NCBI GenBank assembly: GCA_019722365.1
Contig: JADFUC010001925.1
Location: 1,550,001-1,614,000 of the forward strand
Length of the DNA: 64,000 nucleotides
Direction: 5' to 3'
DNA from: Lithospermum erythrorhizon
Taxonomy: Eukaryota; Streptophyta; Magnoliopsida; Boraginales; Boraginaceae
Position 1 is the first letter of the stretch. Each line of letters opens with the position of its first letter. The position numbers and the translations under genes were made by a program. Under the pieces are notes generated by a model. It saw nothing but the letters and a program-made list of their open reading frames with translations. It did no database searches and was not told the origin of the DNA. Of this stretch, positions 34,559 to 46,165 are shown one piece after another.

Positions 34559-37500
34559 TCAGAACGATAAGTAGCTAACTGTTGGCGAGGTAAGGAAGCG
34601 AGTGGTGGTGGAACGAAAAGATCTTTCAAACGGGTCAGGGTCCTCGCCATCTCGTTGCACCTGTTCCTGTTTGTGTACCAGACCCTTGAGATGGTTGACA
34701 ATATCAGACATGGAGGGTCGGAACTCTGTTGCAGGCTGCACATTAACAAAACACGCGTTGATTGTTCTTATCGACAAAAGAATGGATTTATAGCTAGAAT
34801 TTGATCAAGTTTTACATGGACCAGCGACGTAGCTGAGATTTGAAGACGAGGGAGGGGGAATACTATTAGACTTCTAGATTAAAGTGACTGTGAATACCTG
34901 AATACAGAGAGAGACAACGTCAGCATAGCCTGATAGTATCTTGGAGTAAATTGCTCTCCTCAGAGCTGGATCAACCATCTCGGTCAATGATTCGTTGTCA
35001 TGAAGCCTGGAAGACACCCATTTGACCAGACACTGTTCTTTTTTAGGTCTTGAGCTGTATAAGTATCAGAAAACGACAATTACTAGAGATATTAGTTCAT
35101 CTAAATAAGCAGAAACATAAAACATAAAAGGTGAAGTATCATGATTGAGAAGATTATAAACCTGTCAAAAGGCTTTCGTCCTGTTAAAAGCTCTATAAGC
35201 AATACTCCAAAGGCGTAAGTGTCAGCTTTTGTGCTATCATTTCCAGGTTGAACATGCTCAGGTGCAATATAGCCGCTATCCATTATAGCCATCTCAGAAG
35301 CCTATCAAGGATAATCACATGTAATCAGTGTTAAGTTAAGTAGGACAATTATATTGCAAGTAAAATTATGATCACAGATCTCATGAAATTCCTTTGTGTC
35401 CATGATGATCTGTATAAAGAGATCTAACAACTTGTACGTACCTTGACTTTGACACTATTGCTGGCTAGGGGTCTCAAGATAGCAAGTCCACAATCACAAA
35501 GGCGAGGCGTTAGATCTTCATCGAGTAAAATGTTTGCAGCCTTCAAGTTTCTATGCATCACAGGTGGCACGCTGGAGTGCAAGTAGCTAATTGGCACAAA
35601 ATAGAACATTTACTCAAACAAGTAGAGTGCTGGACTCATTAAACCACTATATACATAAGATGCCAATGTTAAAGATACATACTCTAGAGCCTGAGCCACA
35701 CCAAGAGCGATCCGAAGACGCAGGCCCCAGGATAGTGGCGTGTATGCAACACAGTGCAGAGCATCTTCAAGAGTAAGATTCCTTATATACTCATACACAA
35801 GGATATGATGACCATTTTCGATGCAGTAACCCTGGAGTCTAGCAATGTTTGGGTGCCTTAACCGTGATAGATTCCAGATTGCATCTAAGACTTGTTCTTC
35901 TTCAGTTAGGGACAGTTTTAGCAGCATAAGGTTCTTCGCAGCAAAAATCTTGCAAAAGGCGTAAGAGAATATCTATAAAAAATTTCTTCCAATTTTTTTT
36001 TTTTGAAATATAACTATATAAGTCATCAATCAGCCTCTACATTGCTCGTAGGGACAGGCTGCATTATCAAATACACGAAAAAAAATACCCTCGGGCGGGA
36101 GCCTCTTTAGAGGCATTGGGGCATGTTGCGTTATAACTATATAAATCATAGGGATATACTTGTCCATCTGGGAACTCTGCTCTGTAGACAGCACCAAGCG
36201 ACCCCTCTCCAAGAAGGTTTTCTTCACCGAAGCAGTTTGTTGCAAGCTGGATATCTGCTTCTGTGTAGCACTTGGCACTTATTGGGATTTTGGGCTTTCT
36301 AGAGAAACTAGACCTTTTAGTCACTTTCATAGTTCTTGTCTGAATAGGTGGCAGGTGCCAAGGAGCAATTGTTGAAGGAGAATTGAGCGAAGACAGATAA
36401 GGGATATCCTCCAAAGGCTTTGTAGGATAATCTACAACGAATAGAAAAAAGAAAACGCAAAAGCACAGGTAGAATTTTTATTAGACCGCATTATAATTTA
36501 GGAAGCTATTGGCATCAGGAATACTGCCCATGAATTTACCTCTAGCTGTACAGACTTCTAATGAATTTTCATAGCTCTCTAAGCTTCTGAGTTTACTCTT
36601 TTGAGAGCGATGAATCCTGATCACAGCAAAGAGAGCAGCACAGGTTGCCATCAACACACCCCCAACTGTGCATGTGATCCCTGCAGGGCTTATCCTCCTC
36701 TTCTTATGCTTGTCGCTGTCATGAGAAGGATACTTTGCAATGGCATTAGACTCCGAAGTTGGTGGACTATGCATATTCTGCTCATCTGGAACAACATCAG
36801 ATGGAAAAGTCCATGGTGTATAGTTTGCCGCTGTATCAAAATGATTGCCCCCAATCCTGAACACATAAAGGCGACAAAGTGGAAACATGAATTCAATCGC
36901 TAACTTCTGACAACTGGAATACCTCCTCTGGACTCAATAATAACCTTAAAAGGCCTAAGTTATCACTAAAACTAGTAGAGTCACTTATAAAGATCACACT
37001 CTCATTATAATTCATGTGTGCAGGGCAGGATGGTTCACAGCTTACCATAAGTTCCTAATCTTTTGAAAGTTTTCGGGAATGATGCCGCTGAAATGATTAT
37101 CTTCTATGTTCCTGGAAACAGATATTGGTTGGTAAATGAACATGTAGTAGAGATCAGAACTGAAGCACTCTGAAATCTACCCAAATCTTACAGGTCATTG
37201 AGTGGGAGATTCGCTACTAAGTCAACTGATCCAGTAAATTGATTGCTCTGCAAGAACCTGCAGACATAATTCATGGTCACTTAAAAATCTTGAGAGGAAA
37301 TAAGTTTTTGAATAGAAAATCAATCTGATTGGTGATACTCACAACTTTGAAATGTTGGTTGTAGAAGCAAATGAGCTTGGTAGATCTCCTGAGAAGCTAT
37401 TATAAGACAAATCCCTGTTGAAAGAACAAATTTTCATCTCAAGATAGCTCTTATGAACATGGTACAATAATACAGTCTTGTCTACGAACATCACATTTAA

Positions 37501-38705
37501 CGTATGATTGAAAAAGTGTTAAATAATTACAACATTACAACACGAGAAAGGGAGAGCAGACTGAAGTTTACATCTCTCTTATATTTTCCAGCCCATTGAA
37601 AACATCTCCAAGAGGTCCAGAAAGCGCATTGTGGCTCAGATTTCTGCATAAACCCTTTGAATCAGTAAGACACACATTAGCCAAGTGCAGAGTCAATTTT
37701 TTAGGTGCACGCCACTTACAAACGTGTTAGGTGCTTCAGGAAAGACAGAGTATGAGGTATGCTCTCAGAGAATTTGTTGTCTGCTAAATTTCTGAAATCA
37801 CCAAAATTATAGGATGTCAGTTTCTTTTGCAATTGAAACACAAAGCTGAGGAAACTTGATACTAGCGCTGATTATCACCATGGAACAAGGTTCTAGGCGG
37901 TAACAAATAAGAAGATACGGTTTATCAAGCAAACGGTTTTCTTACAAGTTCGTGAGATTAAGAGGTAAACTCAATGGGATCGGACCAAGAATGCTATTTG
38001 AGCTCAAGTCCCTGGAAAACATGAAGCACAGATATGGAATAAGAATCATCAAACAACTCTAACTAATATGCAATTAAAGCAATTGAAATCACTCACAGTT
38101 GTTTCAGATTTTCCAGATTAACAAGGTCATAGCCAATATTTCCAGACAAGTTTAATCCATGGAGTTTGCTACAATATTAAAACAATAGGATCATATCAGA
38201 AATTCAGAATCTGCTCATCAGCTAATTATAACTTCAATAAACAGAATCGAGAAAATTCATAAGACCATACAGGTGGATAATTGATGATCCTTCACAGTCA
38301 ACTCCAATCCAAGATTCTTGACATGGGTCACCTCCTTCTGATTTCCAGTTACGAAGCTGGGGTGGGTTGTTCAATGATCTGTAGAAAGCTTGAAGAGCCA
38401 AGGCTGCAGAAGTATAATTTGATAAACAACTCTTATTACGACTTCAATTCGATCACCACACAATTGAATATGCAAGAAACTGAAGAAAACCTCTAGAACT
38501 AAACAAACCCCATAAATCAATTTGCACTACAAATCACTAATATATAGGATTTTCCAGGAATCATACATAAAATACACCAAAAGAATACAGAAAATAGTGG
38601 GAAAAAATTACCATCAAGTTCATCAGTGTGTCCCAAAACTTGGAATGCAAGAAATGCCCAAAAGATAATCCCCACTAACAAGAGCAGAGTGCTCTGCTTC
38701 GCCAT
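34559..38705 (-). CDS. STRUBBELIG-family (LRR-V) receptor-like kinase, atypical kinase domain
   Basis: Sixteen exons thread cleanly: 38612-38705, 38271-38403, 38097-38168, 37946-38011, 37720-37791, 37572-37643, 37343-37414, 37192-37257, 37046-37111, 36540-36856, 36160-36431, 35683-35948, 35442-35586, 35162-35301, 34898-35054 and 34559-34735. They give 728 residues. In order: a signal peptide (1-25), an N-cap with WKSEGGDPC, about six LRRs encoded by 66- or 72-bp exons, a Ser/Pro-rich stretch, a membrane helix (about 294-320) and a kinase domain (about 405-690). The glycine loop (GEGSLGAVY) and lysine (AAK, K439) are present, but HRD is HRN (534-536) and DFG is DCG (554-556), so weak or no catalysis is expected. 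That is usual for this family, which signals in cell-surface organ-shape pathways. The closest member seems to be SRF2-like, but I would not fix the symbol. Confidence 0.93.
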
Positions 38706-38732
38706 TTATGACTGCAAACTCAAAGATGTCAC

Positions 38733-39809
38733 CTGGAAATAAACAGAAGAAAATTCAAGATATTATCATCCAAAGCAATCAATCTCTATAATAACACAAA
38801 CCCACCCAAATTAAAGCAACAATCTTTACTACAAAACATGTATCAATCAACAAATGTATCAAAATAGGCCTAATATTCAAACACATGCATTATCAAGAAT
38901 CGAAGGAAAACATCAGGAAATCAAATAATTCAATGTACCATAAGAATTAAGTTCAATTAACAGTAACAATAAATATGCATCTGTTTCTGTTCTAAGCTGC
39001 ACAAACACAATCTACACAAATAAGAGATGATCAAACATAGTTCCATAAAGAACTACCCAATATAGTGAAACTGAAAAAAACCCAATGAAAGTTTGACTTT
39101 GTTTTGGGAAATATGACATGGAGAAAGAGGCAAAATGTTTCAAGAATCAAAGAATGGTATCTAAGTTATGCCCAACATTCAAATACATGCATCACCATAA
39201 ACGAAATGAAACATCAAGAAATCAAACAATTCAATGTACCATAAGAATCAAGTTCAATTAACACTAAGAATCAATATCAATATGCATAAGTTCTAAGCTG
39301 CATGTTATATTCATTAACTCACAAACACAAACTAGTTAGATAAGACATTATCAAACTTAGTTTATATAAAGAAGTACCCAAATACCCAATGAAATGTGAG
39401 AATATTAACATGCACATTAAAAAGGTGCAATCTTCAAATACAGACATCACCATAAACGAAATTAAACATCAAGAAATCAAACAATTCAATGTACCATAGT
39501 AATCAAGTTCAATTAACAGCAAGAATCAATATCAATATGCATATGTTCTAAGCTGCATGTTATATTCATTAACTCACAAACACAAACTACTAAGATAAGA
39601 GATTATCAAACTTAGTTTATATAAAGAAGTACCCAAAGAAATAGCCAATGAAATGTGACTTTGTTTTGGGAAATGCGAAATTATTAACATGCAGAAAGAA
39701 GCAAAATGTTTCAAGAATCTAGTTGGGAAATGTGAAATTATTAACATGCAGAAAGAAGCAAAATGTTTCAAGAATCTAGAATAGTATTAAGTTATAAGTA
39801 TATACTTAC
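38733..39809 (-). other. 5'-UTR intron of the SRF gene
   Basis: The acceptor TTTCCAG ends at 38733, 28 bases upstream of the start codon. A good donor, CATAT|GTAAGTATATAC, lies at 39809 on minus, and a (GA)n-containing leader follows to about 39855. The intron is nearly filled by tandem repeats. Confidence 0.65.
38885..39780. repeat. Three-copy 255-300-bp tandem repeat in the SRF leader intron
   Basis: A block containing CAATGTACCATAAGAAT, GTTCAATTAACA, TAAGCTGCA and TAGTT.ATATAAAGAA starts near 38885, 39186 and 39441. The CAATGTACC word is at 38931, 39232 and 39487, so spacings are 301 and 255. The last copy carries a smaller duplication of about 58 bp (39662-39780, GGGAAATGTGAAATTATTAA). 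Confidence 0.85.
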
Positions 39810-39880
39810 ATATGCAGAGAGAGAGAGTTTTAATGAGTCACCAGACAGTTAATGGCGGTTTATTCAGTTGGAGTGTGAGG

Positions 39881-39889
39881 GATATAAAG
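39881..39889 (-). promoter_or_regulatory. Probable TATA box of the SRF gene
   Basis: Minus-strand CTTTATATC sits about 75 bases upstream of the 5'-UTR intron donor, leaving room for a short first exon. Confidence 0.35.
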
Positions 39890-40735
39890 ATTCTCTATTT
39901 CGTGGGGTTTTTTTGTTTTCTTTAAAGATTATTATATAGAGACTTTGCATTTTTAACCTCCAAAAATGTAAATACACAAACCTAAAATTTAATCATCAAA
40001 TAATGTGGTCACATATTTGATTTTTGTATTCGTTTTATATAATAAGATGATTATATAATTTATATTTTGAAGTTATTATATTTTTATTACTATAAATTAT
40101 ACAGAGTAATAGTTAATTTATTAGTATGTAACTATGTACTTAGTAGTACATCATTCGAAAAATATTTACTACATATGAAGTATTAAATATCAAAAGTAAT
40201 TATTAAGCTCGTGCAAAAAGTAAATTTGTATATAAAAATGTATAATAAATACTCCCTCCAACCAAAATCTAAGATGCATTTATTTTTATATTAATTTTAA
40301 TGCAAATTCAAATTTCCACTCTCATATACGGAGTATTATTTTTCTTCCATAGATGTAAAAGTATATTTTCTTTTATGTGAGATTAAGATTCTTATTAACC
40401 AAATAATGAGAGATTATTGGGATCATTGTAAAGAATATATAAAAGTGATGGTAATACTCCATATATATATAAAATGCAATTTAGTCTTGGAGAACTACAT
40501 AGCTTATGCTTTTCTTGGTGGTCAATCTACTCAAAACATGATTCTGCACCAAAGTGATAGCTTTAAAAGATGGTTTTCTGAACTCCAAAAAGCAATTCTT
40601 TTTCCTCTCCTATCATGCAAGGAAAAAAAAGTGGTCAACAATATATAAATGTGTGCAAAATGCATGTATATATGTATGCTTACACCAACCTTCAATCAAA
40701 TCTGTATCATTCTAGCATAATAAAGTAAAAAGAGC
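39890..40735. promoter_or_regulatory. Divergent upstream region between SRF and the RING gene
   Basis: About 850 AT-rich bases separate the two divergently transcribed genes. They include a small MITE-like segment at about 40252-40336 (CTCCCTCC at left, ATACGGAGTA at right) and a TATA-like GTATATATG near 40666 for the plus-strand gene. The open frame at 40406-40648 is not convincing. Confidence 0.4.
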
Positions 40736-41710
40736 ATGTCTGTACCCCAATCCGGCTCAATAACACGAACCATCAGTGCGAGAAACTACCGCGTTTATTG
40801 GTGCTACCAGTGCCATCAAACTGTCAGAGTTGTTGATCATAACCAGTCTAATATTGCCTGTCCCCGGTGTCTGGGCGAGTTCCTCGACGAAGTTGATGTG
40901 GGGAGCCCTGGAAATGGTCTCGATATTACTGAATTTGATCCTTCACCACAATCACGACTACTGGAACTGCTCTTCCTACTGCTGGATCCAAGCAGGTTGC
41001 TCGCTGCTCTGGATGGGAGAGAGAGAAGATTCTTGGACATTGGAATGCAAAATCCTCCACATCGGAGTAATGCTCGTGGTAGGATGTATAATAGAGATCC
41101 AGTGGCCTCAGGTGAGTTCTGGCCTAGAAGGCAAATCAGCATCTTTGAAGATCAGACTGACGATTGGAGTCCTGGAAGCGGGATTGTAGCCGGCCCCAGG
41201 GCTTGGATTAGGCCAGGTGGTCTTCTCCCAGCTATATTCGATACAGAAACAGAAAGATCAGCGCCTTCAAGAGTTGAGCCTCGAGATTACTTCCTTGGTC
41301 CAGGACTGCAGGGGCTAATAGAAGACATTACTCAAAATGACAGACCGGGTCCTCCACCAGCACCTGAATTCACCATCAGTGCAATTCCAACTGTAGAAAT
41401 TGAACCATCTCACTTAATCCATGGTTCTGAATGCAGTGTTTGCATGGAAGAGTTTCAAATTGGGGCAGAAGCAAAAGAGTTACCATGCAAGCACATATAT
41501 CATCCCAATTGCATTGTCCCATGGTTGAGGCTTCACAACTCATGTCCAGTTTGCCGGCATGAGATTCTAGCAACATGTGATGCTCCAGTAGACCATCCAG
41601 GTGAAGCAAGTGAAGAGGACACGGGCGGGCAGAGCTCAAGGTTGAGAGAATCAATGCAGCAGTGGCCATCTCGTTCCAGACATAGGAGACTTCATCCTCA
41701 TAACTTCTAG
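40736..41710 (+). CDS. RING-H2 E3 ubiquitin ligase with N-terminal zinc ribbon (RHC1A/RDUF-like)
   Basis: A single exon of 324 codons. An N-terminal zinc ribbon uses C23, C26, C42 and C45 (WCYQCHQTVRV ... ACPRCLGEF). The RING-H2 finger is complete, with ligands C233, C236, C251, H253, H256, C259, C270 and C273 (PCKHIYHPNC, SCPVCRHEI). The middle is low complexity with a FLGPGLQGLIEDITQNDRPG segment conserved in this plant E3 class. The C-terminus is Arg/Ser-rich. Proteins of this type are E2-dependent ubiquitin ligases, several of them acting in abiotic-stress and ABA responses. The substrate here is unknown. I see no DUF1117, so RHC1A-like is a better fit than RDUF1/2. The start codon is the first ATG of the open frame and precedes the zinc ribbon by 22 residues. 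Confidence 0.93.
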   Translation: MSVPQSGSITRTISARNYRVYWCYQCHQTVRVVDHNQSNIACPRCLGEFLDEVDVGSPGNGLDITEFDPSPQSRLLELLFLLLDPSRLLAALDGRERRFLDIGMQNPPHRSNARGRMYNRDPVASGEFWPRRQISIFEDQTDDWSPGSGIVAGPRAWIRPGGLLPAIFDTETERSAPSRVEPRDYFLGPGLQGLIEDITQNDRPGPPPAPEFTISAIPTVEIEPSHLIHGSECSVCMEEFQIGAEAKELPCKHIYHPNCIVPWLRLHNSCPVCRHEILATCDAPVDHPGEASEEDTGGQSSRLRESMQQWPSRSRHRRLHPHNF

Positions 41711-42756
41711 CACACTATATCTCAACACAAGGCTTCAGAGAGATCTTGTGCATTTGATGATGCCGAAGATGTTGATCTGTCTACGCTTGTAATACCTTGG
41801 GGCTAGGGCTCATTACTCGCATATAGGTCTGAAACTATGGTTGTTTCATGTAATTAGCAAAAATATTGTATCCAAGACAAATATTACACAACTTGTGAAA
41901 TCAACTGAAAGTCTGTTTCTCCTTTTGAAAATATAAATAGAAAGGCCTATAATATACGGAGTATTAATATTAACTCTCTTGCAAAAACCTTTCATAGACA
42001 GGTGACTTGACTTCATCATTTCAAGTACCAGATAAATCTTTTCCAAATAATTATTCTTTGTTTAAAACTTTACCAAGTACAGGCCTTGAAATGTTAAGCA
42101 AGCTTCCTGAAACATCGGAGAGGGCTTTGCAAATTGCAGCCAAACATTCAGGTAGCAGGATCCTAATAGAATTACCTCAAAGAGAAGGAATGACTAGGGT
42201 GGCATAAAATGACAAAAAGCTAATCTAAATATACATTACAAACTAAATCAATCACGCATCAGAGTTGATGATGAGAACGTGAGGCAAGTCAAACTCTTGC
42301 ATACTGAGTCAGTCTTCTGAAATATTAGACAGTACAATTAAGCATTAGCAAGTAAAAAGATATTCTTAATATTGGTGTGAACTTTCTGAAGTATCAATAA
42401 TAAGAAATTACAACATGAAAATCAGAGAAAAGGGATCAAAGAGGATCATCAAATTGTCAGCATAAAAAACGCCAACATGTTACTTACTGCAGGTGTGCTC
42501 TGTTCTCTTTCATGAATGAGGAGCAAACTTTCTTCCAATTTTTCCCATGAAAATTATAGAGGATGATGGTGCTGATTGTTTCTCACATGTATCTGTTTTT
42601 TCATCCCTGTTAGCCGACTCATGAAATGGTCATGAAGTCGGAACTTCAAGAAATGTGGCCGAACTTTGTCAGAACAAATAGTTGAACCTATTGGATTTGG
42701 ATAACATGGAGAAAGTAATATGCTTCTGAAATGTTACCAAATCTAATTAGGATAGT
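41711..42756. other. Convergent 3' region between the RING and mTERF genes
   Basis: The two genes converge here, so the 3' UTRs of both are expected. The open frame at 42007-42207 has no family resemblance. Nothing else recognised. Confidence 0.4.
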
Positions 42757-44520
42757 TCAGGTAGGATATATATCCTTCTTCAGCTTTTCCCAATGTTCAG
42801 GACCCCCGGGATGGTTACTAACATATCTCTTCTTGAATGTTGTCTCGGAAATTGATAAAAGAGAGCTTACAGCCAAATTAGGAAGGACTCTTCCATGATC
42901 TTTGAGCCAGTTATACATAGAGAGCCTGCAATGGACCCTTCGAATTGTGTAGTTGAGAAATGAAGGATATTTAATTAAACAAGACACTGGATAACTCAAC
43001 TCGTTCACAATATGATCAATCTTTTTATTAATTATTAGTTTGGATTGGTTAAGGATTGGAGGGCACATCCTGACCACCTGAGCAGCATTTTCCGCACTCA
43101 ATCCAGCATGGACTAAACAATCAAATCTTTCTTGTAGTTCCAATCCATTGCCTCGAAACAATTTGAGGGCTCTGTTCATCTCACTAGAGTCCTCAGCAAA
43201 ACCTAACCCTGATAAGAACCGAGTCTTTAGCATTTGTGATCTTTGGTCCTCTTCATGAAGGAGCTTGCCAACTCTTACTCCATATACCCAGTTCTTTAGT
43301 ACCGTCGGATCATTCTTGATCACTTTACACAGCCGCTTCTTCCCTATACATAAATTTTGTAGCAAGCTGTTGAGTTTCTTTAGCCTACAGGAACCAAGCA
43401 CCTCAGGGTAGAGGCAGACAATCAGCCCTATCTCCTGGACATCCATATCAATTTCAACTAAAAATCTATAGCAGTTCCTCATATTCTGAATGAACTCCTC
43501 CACTGGAATATCAGGGAAATGCATAAACAGGGCACACATCTCATGTGACGAGGCTCCAAATTTTAAAACGAACCCAATAAGCGAAAATGCCACATACCCA
43601 GAGTCCTTAAATATAATGTCAGGATGCCGACAGATTAAGTGCTCTTGATCCTCCTCACGGCAACCGATCTTGCTCAATAGAGACAACAGCTCAAGCATAT
43701 GACTCCACAAGTAAGAACTGCCTTCCTTCACATGCTCTCCAATCCAATCACACTCAATTCCAAATCCTTTCAACACTTCACAAAACTTAAGAAATTCCTT
43801 CTTCCCATCCCTAATTAATACATATGGACTTGAAGAAACAATTTTTAAAACAGTAGATTTGCTTAGCCCAATCTTTTCGTAATCAATGAGCTTCGATTGC
43901 AGAACCCCAGAATCATATCGAAAAACCTCAGCAACCTCCTTATATATCCTACCTAATCTATTCCTCGGAACACCATAATCACACAACACATGACAATTCT
44001 CCAACAATGCTGGATCATCAGTCAAGAACATCAAATTCCTCGGAAGAAAATCACAATACTCACAATGCTTCAATCCCATGCTCTCGAAGAAAGGCTCAAA
44101 CTCATTAATAGGATGGTATCTCAAAAACCGAGCCAACGAACTCCCTATATCGCCATCACCACCCTCCCTTTTCTCACCAACCCTTCTCACCAACTTCATT
44201 AAAAAACACCGCGAGTTTTTACTCATACATTCAGCTTCCAAGAAAGGCAAACTACGAGTCGAATGCAAATACTCCAACAAAACACCCTGAGCTTGATGCT
44301 CTGCATCTTTAGGCATTTCCAACCATTCATCAGTCTCAGTATCATTTGATTTCACATCCCTTTTGGCCCTATAAAATCTAGGCTTTTGAGCAATGTGGCA
44401 TGAACTTAAACTACAAACAACTGATGATATACCATTATTTTCTTGAATAATCAAAGGAGCCCTTTTCACAACATTTAATACTATAAGTTTCTTGAACATG
44501 GTCATTTCTATTTTCTTCAT
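42757..44520 (-). CDS. mTERF-domain protein (organelle transcription termination factor family)
   Basis: A single-exon frame of 587 codons. The N-terminus is short, basic and hydrophobic (FKKLIVLNVVKRAPLII), compatible with a mitochondrial or plastid transit peptide. The body is built of about 30-residue helical mTERF repeats with the usual proline near position 8: for example LSKSTVLKIVSSSPYVLI, QEIGLIVCLYPEVLG, CKVIKNDPTVL, SAENAAQVVRMCPPIL and NELSYPVSCLIKYPSFLNY. The C-terminal end reads RRVHCRLSMYNWLKDHG and then a conserved tail. Plant mTERFs bind organelle nucleic acids and act in transcription, splicing or ribosome assembly. The specific target cannot be read from sequence. Two further methionines (residues 6 and 8) are alternative starts. 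An Arabidopsis homologue sits near SRF2 on chromosome 5, from memory. Confidence 0.9.
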   Translation of the reverse strand: MKKIEMTMFKKLIVLNVVKRAPLIIQENNGISSVVCSLSSCHIAQKPRFYRAKRDVKSNDTETDEWLEMPKDAEHQAQGVLLEYLHSTRSLPFLEAECMSKNSRCFLMKLVRRVGEKREGGDGDIGSSLARFLRYHPINEFEPFFESMGLKHCEYCDFLPRNLMFLTDDPALLENCHVLCDYGVPRNRLGRIYKEVAEVFRYDSGVLQSKLIDYEKIGLSKSTVLKIVSSSPYVLIRDGKKEFLKFCEVLKGFGIECDWIGEHVKEGSSYLWSHMLELLSLLSKIGCREEDQEHLICRHPDIIFKDSGYVAFSLIGFVLKFGASSHEMCALFMHFPDIPVEEFIQNMRNCYRFLVEIDMDVQEIGLIVCLYPEVLGSCRLKKLNSLLQNLCIGKKRLCKVIKNDPTVLKNWVYGVRVGKLLHEEDQRSQMLKTRFLSGLGFAEDSSEMNRALKLFRGNGLELQERFDCLVHAGLSAENAAQVVRMCPPILNQSKLIINKKIDHIVNELSYPVSCLIKYPSFLNYTIRRVHCRLSMYNWLKDHGRVLPNLAVSSLLSISETTFKKRYVSNHPGGPEHWEKLKKDIYPT

Positions 44521-46165
44521 ACTTACAACAGATTAATGAAAACAATAAAAAATGGCAGAAGCAAACATACATAAAGATTCAATCTTTATATAAAAAAATA
44601 TAAAAAAAATTGAATTACCTTGAATCTTGAGGAAAAATATAGAAAAAATAAAGGTTCAATTTTTATGGGGCGATGATGAGTTGCTAGTTCATCGGATTAT
44701 GAGTTGGGGTTTTGCGGCCAAAGAAAGGTTTATGAGAAGAAAGGACCACAACTATTTTTTAATACCATCATTATTATTATCAGGATTCATTCGAAATTTC
44801 ATTATTATAAATAATATTTATCGTAATGTCTAAATCTAATGATTAAAAAAAGTACCATACTTATACTATGAAATTAATCAAATTTTGAATGTAAAAGGAA
44901 AATTTGCAAGATTGATAGCTTTTTGAATTATTTTTGGATATTTAATCACCAATTACCAAAACTTGAAAAAAAATCATTATTTTAAATTTTTAGAAAAAAG
45001 GCTCATATATTGATGACATATAATGATAAAAATAGATGATATAATTATATAGTAATGAGGGTATTTTTTATCCAAAAAAGAAATTGTTTATCACTCAAGA
45101 TATGAGTAGCATGCGTTGTTTTGTAAAAAGTGAAAAGAAAATATTAAATATGATATTTTATAAATATTCCCTCTCTAGTATGACGTTTTTATTCGTAAAA
45201 TTTTGATAGAATTATTTCAAGAGAAAATCTTAAAAAGCATTTAAAGATGTCCAAAAATTAAATTTTATCCAATGTAGATGTTGGTGCCTTTAATTTTATT
45301 CATCATGAAAAACATGGTCGATTTCTACAATAGATTTCGAAAAACAAGTGTCCATAGTGGAAGCAGAAAAACTTGCAAATGTTTCAGTGTTACTTGTGAT
45401 CATGAACGTAAAAAATAATGAATAAAATTTGATTACGTTTATATTCTAAAAAAGTAATTTATCAAAAAATACTTAATTAATTTATAAAAATAAAATATAA
45501 TACAAGGATAAAAGTGAAAGATCAAGATAAAAGCCAGATTCAATCTAAGGCTTTATCGTTAAAAAGGAAATGAAAATTTAACTCATAATGACCAAGAACG
45601 GCATTTTAATCGGTACGGAGAGAGTATGTTTGTTGGTTGATAAATATTAATGTCATGCCAATTAGTGTTTTTTTTTTATTATAGAACTTAAGGGTTGAGA
45701 TTTGAACTCTCCACCTTTATCCTTACAATTTAGTGTTTGACCGATATAAACAAAATCTCATCCCAAATGCCTATTATTGTTATTAGAAAAAGAGTTTTGG
45801 TGTCACTGAACAATTTTAATAATATACAGTAAGTCATAGCCCCTAATGATCATCACATTCTCATCTATTGTGCTACAACAATGACCAAGAATGTAACACA
45901 ACACAAGAATTCTTTAGATATACAACTTGTTAGATACAAACGGCTCACAAATCTTTACCATTGATAAATTATATTGTACATAGTAGGAACTAGGAAGCCA
46001 CAACATCTGTAAAGTACAATATGTCGGTCACAATGGATCCAACAATTATTTTAGAACAATAAAAGCCACAGACATAGAACTTAGAAGACAATAATAAAAT
46101 CCACAACATAGAAGATGCATACTATAAAACTATTACATATAATCTTAACGATGAGTAACAGCTTC
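44521..46165. other. Intergenic between mTERF and the desaturase gene
   Basis: AT-rich. Contains a MITE-like element (45168-45627) and, near 45666-45750, a minus-strand stretch GGTGGAGAGTTCAAATCTC resembling the T-arm of a tRNA or SINE head, but no complete tRNA. The 3' UTR of the desaturase gene probably covers the last few hundred bases. Confidence 0.4.
45168..45627. mobile_element. Stowaway-like or related MITE
   Basis: The left end ATTCCCTCTCTAGTATGACG is an imperfect inverse of the right end CGGTACGGAGAGAGTA, and the next bases inside (GTTTTTATTC on the left, CGGCATTTTAATC on the right) also pair loosely. The interior is AT-rich and non-coding. Confidence 0.45.

Noticed and set aside
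38885..39780. Repeats as a CRISPR array
   Set aside because: Repeat units are 255-300 bp without short regular spacers, and the organism is a plant.
45666..45750. tRNA gene on minus
   Set aside because: Only a T-arm-like GAGTTCAAATCTC is present; no acceptor stem or anticodon arm could be folded.
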